Translations under genes and position numbers: made by a program
The notes under the pieces: generated by a model
The model's input: the letters and a program-made list of their open reading frames with translations, nothing else
Told to the model about the DNA's origin: nothing
The model's database searches: none
Part shown: positions 59,169 to 64,000 of the stretch, piece after piece
Numbering within the stretch: position 1 is the stretch's first letter
Layout of the letters: each line of letters begins with the position of its first letter
Origin: Candidatus Accumulibacter affinis
GTDB taxonomy: Bacteria > Pseudomonadota > Gammaproteobacteria > Burkholderiales > Rhodocyclaceae
Direction of reading: 5' to 3'
DNA: 64,000 nucleotides
NCBI GenBank assembly: GCA_016713625.1
Contig: JADJOT010000002.1
Coordinates: forward strand, 186,001-250,000

Positions 59169-59570
59169 TCAGGCGATGGTCACCAGTGCTTGACCGCCTT
59201 CGACCGGGTCGCCAGGCGCTACCAGGACGCGGGTCACCTGACCGCCGCTGGTGGCAATGACTGGCGTCTTCATTTTCATCGCTTCGAGCACCAGCACGCG
59301 GTCCCCGGCTGCCACCGTTTGACCGACCTTGACCAGCACCTCGACGACCACTCCTCCCATGCCGGCCACGATGTCGCCGGCCGCACCGGCCGCACCGGCA
59401 GGCGCGGCTGCTGCCGGCGCAGCGGGCGCGGCACTGGTGGCGCTACCGGCAGCGGCTACCGGCATGCCAGCGGCAGGTGCCGCGGTTTGCTGCGCACTGC
59501 CGGCAGTGAGTTCCAGTACGCTGACGTCGTATTCGCGTCCGTTTACCGTAACCTTGAATTGTCTGGGCAT
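59169..59570 (-). CDS. mmdC: Biotin carrier subunit (MmdC-like)
   Basis: The 133-residue product has a short N-terminal strand (MPRQFKVTVNGREYDVSVLE), a 40-residue Ala/Pro linker, and a C-terminal biotinyl domain with LEAMKMKTPV near residue 98 whose lysine is biotinylated. It shuttles the carboxyl group between the carboxyltransferase (MmdA) and the membrane beta subunit (MmdB). The Ala/Pro linker is typical of the sodium-pump carrier proteins. Gap to mmdD is 12 bases. Confidence 0.9.
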   Translation of the reverse strand: MPRQFKVTVNGREYDVSVLELTAGSAQQTAAPAAGMPVAAAGSATSAAPAAPAAAAPAGAAGAAGDIVAGMGGVVVEVLVKVGQTVAAGDRVLVLEAMKMKTPVIATSGGQVTRVLVAPGDPVEGGQALVTIA

Positions 59571-59582
59571 TTCTTTCTCCTT

Positions 59583-59912
59583 CTATCTGGGGCCTCGGCC
59601 CGTAGGCCCCGGCGTATGGGAATGCTGGGCGGCGCGCGCGCCGGCGGCCCAGCCATGACTGGTTGGCGTGATGTGCAATATGCGGTGCGGTCCGATGGCG
59701 GCGAAAATCGCCGCCGACAGGGCAGCGACGTCCTCATCGGGGACGCCGAGTCCGATCGGGCAGACCGTTCCGGTCGGGATGTCAAGCGGCTTGGTCTTCT
59801 CCATCCGGCCGGTCACTGAAACCATCACCTTGATCAATACGGCAACGAGTACCGAGATGACGATGGAAATACCGTAGACCTGTAGTGCCTGGAAAATGGC
59901 GGCAGTCACCAT
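59583..59912 (-). CDS. mmdD: Small membrane subunit, OadG/MmdD-like
   Basis: A single N-terminal membrane helix (about residues 12-32, YGISIVISVLVAVLIKVMVS) followed by a short cytoplasmic part (residues 33-109, GLGVPDEDVAALSAAIFAAI) identifies the OadG/MmdD-type subunit, which anchors the carboxyltransferase to the beta subunit. C-terminal residues HGWAAGARAAQHSHTPGPTG form a histidine-containing tail like the zinc-binding tail of OadG. It lies between mmdA and mmdC, as in other mmd operons. Confidence 0.8.
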   Translation of the reverse strand: MVTAAIFQALQVYGISIVISVLVAVLIKVMVSVTGRMEKTKPLDIPTGTVCPIGLGVPDEDVAALSAAIFAAIGPHRILHITPTSHGWAAGARAAQHSHTPGPTGRGPR

Positions 59913-59936
59913 GAAGTTTTTTCCTTCCGTTGCCGG

Positions 59937-61490
59937 TTACATGGGTATGTTGCCGTGCTTCTTCGCCGGCCTGAGTTCGCGTTTGTCGAGGATCTTGCGC
60001 AGCGCAAGCGCGACCATCCAGCGCGTATCCTGTGGTTCGATCACATCGGTGATGTAGAAATTGCCGGCAGAAACGTAGGGCGACGCGAATTCGTCGCGAT
60101 ATTCCTGGGCCAGTTCTGCTGACCTTGCCTGGCGATCTTCCGACTCGGCAAGTTCCTTGCGATAAAGGATCTTCACTGCCGCTTCGGCGCCCATCACCGC
60201 GATTTCGGCGGTTGGCCAGGCGTACACCACGTCGGCTCCGAGTTCCTGGCTGCACATCGCAAGATACGACCCACCGTAGGCCTTGCGCAGGATCACGGTG
60301 ATTTTCGGTGCGGTGCACGAACCGTACGCAGAAAGCATCTTCGCGCCATGGCGAATGATGCCGCCGCGTTCCTGCTCGACTCCCGGCAGGAATCCCGGAA
60401 CATCGACCAGGGTGACGATCGGGACGTTGAAGATGTTGCAGGTGCGGACAAAGCGCGCCACCTTGTCGGCCGCATTGAGGTCGAGTGCACCGGCCATCAC
60501 CATCGGCTGATTGGCGACGATGCCGACCACGACGCCGCTGATGCGGGCGAAGCCGACGACGACGTTGCGGGCAAAACCGGCATGCACCTCGAGCAGTTCG
60601 CCGTGGTCCACCAGCCGGCGAATCACGGCGTACATGTCAAGCGGTTCGGACGGGCTATCGGGAATGCAATTGTTGATCCCCGTGTCGTCGGTCTCCTCGA
60701 TCGGAACCGACAGGTCATGCGGCGGATCCTCGGTGTTGTTGGCGGGCAGGTACGACAGGAGCTGCTTGACCAGGGAAATCGCGTGCTGGTCGTCTTCGGC
60801 AATGAAATGAGCGTTGCCGCTGACCGTGGAATGCATCTCGGCGCCGCCCACTTCCGCCATCGTCGTCGCCCGACCGGTGACTGCCTTGATCACCTCGGGG
60901 CCGGTGAGGAACATGTGCGCGTTGTTGCGGGTCATGATCACGAAGTCCATCAGTGCCGGCGAGTAGGCCGCGCCGCCAGCACAGGGACCGCAGATCACCG
61001 CGATCTGCGGTACCACGCCCGACAGCAGGACGTTGGCGTAGAAAACGTCGCCGTAGCCGGACAGGGCATCGACCCCCTCCTGAATGCGTGCGCCGCCGGA
61101 ATCCTTGAAGGCCACTACCGGCACGCCGATCTTCAGCGCATGGCGCATGATGCGGGTGATCTTGCGCGCCTGCATCTTGCCCAGGGTGCCAGCAACGACG
61201 CTGAAATCCTGACTGAATGCGGCGACCTGCGTACTCCCCACATAGCCACTGCCGGCGATCACGCCGTCAGCCGGCAGGTCTCGCCCGGCCATGCCGAAGT
61301 AGGTTGCGCTATGCACCGCATGCAGGCCGAGTTCCTGGAAGGTGCCGTCCGCGAAAAGGGTGTCGAGCCGTTCGCGAGCCGACAACAAACCCTTGGCGTG
61401 CAGCGCTTCCAACTTTTCTGGACTGATGTTTTCAGTCAGTTTTGCGCGCCGTGCGCGCAGCTTTTCTATCAACTCAGGTCGTATCGTCAT
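59937..61490 (-). CDS. mmdA: Methylmalonyl-CoA decarboxylase carboxyltransferase subunit MmdA
   Basis: The 517-residue protein belongs to the acyl-CoA carboxyltransferase (PccB/MmdA) family: KLHAKGLLSARERLDTLF-like start (LEALHAKGLLSARERLDTLF), FKDSGGARIQEGVDALSGYG (oxyanion loop), VVGIVANQPMVMAGALDLNA and VTLVDVPGFLPGVEQE with the second oxyanion loop. With mmdD, mmdC and mmdB behind it this is the Na+-pumping methylmalonyl-CoA decarboxylase rather than propionyl-CoA carboxylase, which would have a biotin-carboxylase partner. It converts (S)-methylmalonyl-CoA to propionyl-CoA and CO2. Gap to mmdD is 24 bases. Confidence 0.93.
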   Translation of the reverse strand: MTIRPELIEKLRARRAKLTENISPEKLEALHAKGLLSARERLDTLFADGTFQELGLHAVHSATYFGMAGRDLPADGVIAGSGYVGSTQVAAFSQDFSVVAGTLGKMQARKITRIMRHALKIGVPVVAFKDSGGARIQEGVDALSGYGDVFYANVLLSGVVPQIAVICGPCAGGAAYSPALMDFVIMTRNNAHMFLTGPEVIKAVTGRATTMAEVGGAEMHSTVSGNAHFIAEDDQHAISLVKQLLSYLPANNTEDPPHDLSVPIEETDDTGINNCIPDSPSEPLDMYAVIRRLVDHGELLEVHAGFARNVVVGFARISGVVVGIVANQPMVMAGALDLNAADKVARFVRTCNIFNVPIVTLVDVPGFLPGVEQERGGIIRHGAKMLSAYGSCTAPKITVILRKAYGGSYLAMCSQELGADVVYAWPTAEIAVMGAEAAVKILYRKELAESEDRQARSAELAQEYRDEFASPYVSAGNFYITDVIEPQDTRWMVALALRKILDKRELRPAKKHGNIPM

Positions 61491-61858
61491 CTGGATTCCT
61501 GACAGGTGGCTAGGTTGGAACTAATTCTCATTCTTGCGCCAGCTAACTGCTGGCAACCTTCCGGCAGCGTAGTATCCATATTTTCATTGGTGTTGGCTAG
61601 TAGAAAAAATGTCTGCAGTAGTCGCGGCGGCTGCACAGTTCGCCGCCGGGGCCGGCCAGTGGGCGTCTCTTGGAGTGGATCGGCGGTACCGGCACCTTCG
61701 GTGGCGAGCAAGAAGACGTCGGGAACCGCGGCCAACGCTGCTCGACGCCAGATCGCTGCCAAAGGACAGTGCGTGATGGCGTACAATGGCAGCCAGTTGG
61801 GCTTGGCCCCACTGCCGGCTGGACCGGTGTCTTGCGAAGCGGTAGCCGCCGTACGGAA
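61491..61858. other. Gap upstream of mmdA
   Basis: I see no supported gene in these 368 bases. A short hairpin (GCCAGC-AGTTA-GCTGGC) lies 47-63 bases before the mmdA start on the minus strand. The mmdA promoter must be here but no convincing pair of boxes stands out. Confidence 0.4.
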
Positions 61859-61861
61859 ACG

Positions 61862-61884
61862 AAAAAGCCCCGACAGAGCGGGGC
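61862..61884 (-). terminator. Terminator of tRNA-Leu
   Basis: On the minus strand GCCCCG-CTCTGT-CGGGGC is followed by TTTTTC. The stem lies 15 bases beyond the tRNA-Leu 3' end. A T-run on the other strand (TTCGTTTTT) makes it look usable in both directions. Confidence 0.85.
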
Positions 61885-61899
61885 CTTCGTTTTTGTGCC

Positions 61900-61986
61900 T
61901 GGTGCCCAAGAGAGGAATCGAACCTCCACGGTGTTGCCACCACTAGGACCTGAACCTAGCGCGTCTACCAATTTCGCCACCTGGGC
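61900..61986 (-). tRNA. tRNA-Leu (CAG)
   Basis: On the minus strand the 87-base gene starts GCCCAGGTGGCGAAATTGGT, has anticodon loop TTCAGGT (anticodon CAG) on stem CTAGG/CCTAG, a long variable arm (TGGTGGCAACACCGT, a class II feature), T-arm GGAGG-TTCGATT-CCTCT and an encoded CCA end. Acceptor GCCCAGG pairs with the 3' strand CTTGGGC. It has its own promoter and terminator. Confidence 0.95.
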
Positions 61987-62004
61987 ATCTCCAGCGAAGG
62001 CAGA

Positions 62005-62032
62005 ATTCTATAGGAACATGAATAAATGTCAA
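62005..62032 (-). promoter_or_regulatory. Promoter of tRNA-Leu, overlapping the rnr start
   Basis: On the minus strand TTGACA (plus 62027-62032), a 16-base spacer and TAGAAT (62005-62010) lie 19 bases before the tRNA 5' end. The -35 box lies over the first codons of rnr on the other strand. Confidence 0.8.
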
Positions 62033-64000
62033 TAATCAATCTGTCGGCCATCCGACGTCGCGATCCGTACCTGGAGCGCGAACTCAAACGCTACGAGCAG
62101 CCCCTGCCGTCACGCGAATACATCCTGCAGATCCTCGAGGAGCAGGCCAGACCGGTCAGTTTCGACGAGGTTTTCGTGCTGCTCGACATCGAGAAGTCCG
62201 AGTTGGACGCTTTCCAGCGGCGCCTGCGGGCGATGGAGCGTGAGGCGCAACTGATGCGCAATCGCAAGGGTTCGTACATCCTTCCCGAGCGCGCGAGCCT
62301 GATTGCCGGACGCGTCGAGGGGCATCCCGACGGTTACGGCTTCCTGATTCCGGATGACGGCAGCGAGGACCTGTCACTCGAAGCCAGGCAGATGTCCAAG
62401 GTTCTGCATCGTGATCGCGCGCTGGTGCGCGTGGTCGGGATCGACCGCCGCGGGCGCCGCGAAGGCGTCATCGTTGAAGTGCTCGAGCGGGCGAACAGCA
62501 GAGTCGTTGGCCGCGTCCTGCTGGAGCATGGCATCACCGTCGTGGTGCCCGAGAATCGGCGCATCAACCAGGACATCCTGGTCGCACCGGACGGCGGTAT
62601 CCGGGCGAAGTCGGGAGAGGTGGTCACGGTCGAGATCATCGAGCAGCCGGATCGCCATTCCAAGCCGATCGGGCGCATCGTCGAGGTGCTGGGAAACTAC
62701 GCCGACCCGGGAATGGAAATCGAGATCGCCCTGCGCAAACACGAACTCCCCTTCGAGTTCTCGAACGGTGCGCTGGCCGAGGCGGCGGTGCTGCCCGCGG
62801 TGCTCGAGGCGCACGATTGGGAGGGCCGCACCGATCTGCGAAGCCTGCCGCTGGTCACTATCGACGGCGAAACCGCGCGGGACTTCGATGACGCGGTGTT
62901 CGCCGAGCAGCAGGGCGCAGGCTGGCGGCTGGTGGTGGCAATTGCCGACGTCAGCCACTACGTGCAGCCGGGATCCGCGCTCGATGGCGAGGCCAGAGAG
63001 CGTGGCAATTCGGTGTATTTCCCGCGTCGGGTCATTCCAATGCTGCCGGAAAAGCTGTCCAACGGGCTGTGTTCTTTGAATCCCGACGTCGAGCGCCTGG
63101 CGATGGTCTGCGACATGAGCATCGATGATGGCGGCGAGATCAGCGCTTACCGGTTCTATCCAGCGGTCTTTCGTTCGCACGCGCGCCTGACCTACGATCA
63201 GGTCTGGAACTGGCTCGCTGGCGTGACGCAACCGGAGAGTGACATTCACCGCGGCCTGCAGCCGCAGTTGCAGGCGCTCTACGCCCTGTTCAAGGTTTTG
63301 GCCGTGGCGCGCAGCAAGCGCGGTGCCATCGACTTCGAAACGATCGAGACGATGATGCTGTTCAACGCCCAGGGCAAGATCGAGAAGATCGTTCCCGTGC
63401 ACCGCAACGACGCTCACCGCATCATCGAGGAGTGCATGCTGGCCGCGAACGTCTGCGCCTCGGATTTCCTCCAGACCAGGCGGCAGCCCTGCCTGTACCG
63501 GATTCACGAAGGCCCGACAGCGGAGAAACTCGAAGCCTTGCGCAACTTTCTCAAGGAGTTCGGCATCGGTCTCGGTGGTGGTGACGATCCGACGGCCAGG
63601 GATTACGCCGAGTTGCTGGAGAGCATCAAGACCCGTCCCGATGCCCAGTTGCTGCAGACGGTGATGCTGCGCTCGCTGCGCCAGGCGGTGTACAGCCCGG
63701 ATAACGTCGGCCATTTTGGCCTGTCGTACGAGCACTACACCCATTTCACTTCGCCGATCCGGCGCTACCCGGACTTGCTGGTGCATCGTTCGATCAAGGC
63801 GCTACTCGCAGGGACCCAGTACTCGCCGGGGAAATGGGACGACGTCGGTGGGCACTGCTCGATGACCGAGCGGCGGGCCGACGAGGCGACGCGCGATGTC
63901 AGCAACTGGCTCAAATGTTTCTACATGCGCGATCGCATTGGCGAGGTCTTCGCCGGAACGATTGCTGCGGTGGTGCCGTTTGGTATCTTCATCGCACTCG
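62026..64000 (+). CDS. rnr: Ribonuclease R (3' end outside window)
   Basis: RNase R is a processive 3'-5' exoribonuclease that degrades structured RNA, rRNA and mRNA. The frame is open to the window edge (658 codons, family about 750-850, so the C-terminal S1 region lies outside). It opens MSIINLSAIRRRDPYLEREL with a winged-helix region, then two OB/CSD modules (GHPDGYGFLIPDDGSEDLSL). The RNB domain reads SLPLVTIDGETARDFDDAVF, then VVAIADVSHYVQPGSAL, YFPRRVIPMLPEKLSNGLCS and HYTHFTSPIRRYPDLLVHR. All catalytic aspartates in DGETARDFDDA are present. ATG 62026 is the likely start; the ribosome-binding site (AGGA) is weak and 12 bases away. Confidence 0.96.
   Translation, partial: MSIINLSAIRRRDPYLERELKRYEQPLPSREYILQILEEQARPVSFDEVFVLLDIEKSELDAFQRRLRAMEREAQLMRNRKGSYILPERASLIAGRVEGHPDGYGFLIPDDGSEDLSLEARQMSKVLHRDRALVRVVGIDRRGRREGVIVEVLERANSRVVGRVLLEHGITVVVPENRRINQDILVAPDGGIRAKSGEVVTVEIIEQPDRHSKPIGRIVEVLGNYADPGMEIEIALRKHELPFEFSNGALAEAAVLPAVLEAHDWEGRTDLRSLPLVTIDGETARDFDDAVFAEQQGAGWRLVVAIADVSHYVQPGSALDGEARERGNSVYFPRRVIPMLPEKLSNGLCSLNPDVERLAMVCDMSIDDGGEISAYRFYPAVFRSHARLTYDQVWNWLAGVTQPESDIHRGLQPQLQALYALFKVLAVARSKRGAIDFETIETMMLFNAQGKIEKIVPVHRNDAHRIIEECMLAANVCASDFLQTRRQPCLYRIHEGPTAEKLEALRNFLKEFGIGLGGGDDPTARDYAELLESIKTRPDAQLLQTVMLRSLRQAVYSPDNVGHFGLSYEHYTHFTSPIRRYPDLLVHRSIKALLAGTQYSPGKWDDVGGHCSMTERRADEATRDVSNWLKCFYMRDRIGEVFAGTIAAVVPFGIFIAL

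Noticed and set aside
60348..61502. 384-codon frame antisense to mmdA
   Set aside because: Antisense of a conserved carboxyltransferase, no signature of its own.
62374..63786. 470-codon frame antisense to rnr
   Set aside because: Antisense to RNase R, no motif.

Overview
The window is a high-GC betaproteobacterial chromosome segment. The gene set fits the order Rhodocyclales and most resembles Candidatus Accumulibacter or a close relative: polyhydroxyalkanoate genes (phaB, phaR), a Na+-pumping methylmalonyl-CoA decarboxylase cluster, RNase R, a flagellar cluster and many cyclic-di-GMP and kinase type signalling proteins. The organism assignment is inference from gene content, not from a database comparison.

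Layout. 1-7.2 kb: end of a flagellar operon (flgG partial, flgH, flgI, flgJ), then flgK-flgL behind a sigma-28-type promoter. 7.2-15.2 kb, mostly minus strand: envelope and housekeeping genes (LapA-like protein, mtgA, aroE, TonB-like protein, RNase II family protein, YqiA-like esterase, uppP, cysteine-cluster protein, IclR regulator, thiol peroxidase). 15.2-17.9 kb: a graveyard of gene fragments (HigB toxin relic, two primase-like fragments, an enoyl-reductase tail with a stop codon, an HD-domain ppGpp-hydrolase relic).

18-39.3 kb: a complete type I BREX phage-defence locus on the minus strand (brxA, brxB, brxC, pglX, pglZ, brxL) carrying a large amount of extra cargo. An AbiE-type toxin/antitoxin pair sits between brxC and pglX. 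A DUF1016 nuclease, a Shedu nuclease, three small proteins, an SMC/OLD-like ATPase with a TOPRIM-like partner, and the tail of an AlbA_2/RecG-like protein sit between pglX and pglZ. A wrecked NYN/OST-HTH gene follows brxL. Nearly all junctions in this block are 1-, 4- or 8-base stop/start overlaps, so the cargo looks co-translated with the BREX genes. 39.6-40.7 kb: small phage-like genes stop against the 3' end of a tRNA-Thr gene, a likely integration boundary.

41-64 kb: ordinary chromosome. It holds a diguanylate cyclase, tcdA, an FKBP isomerase, an RluF-type pseudouridine synthase, murB, and metH behind what looks like a SAM-II riboswitch plus terminator. Next come a Ser/Thr kinase-HDOD-GAF fusion, bamD diverging from rluD, pgeF, then phaB and phaR with a candidate PhaR operator. 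Last are the mmdADCB decarboxylase operon, tRNA-Leu, and rnr running off the window end.

How they work together. phaB makes the PHB precursor and PhaR senses polymer and represses. The Mmd complex ties propionate/succinate metabolism to a sodium gradient. BREX plus its cargo would give layered phage defence: methylation-based discrimination (PglX), two restriction-like nucleases, an ATPase/TOPRIM pair and a toxin/antitoxin pair.
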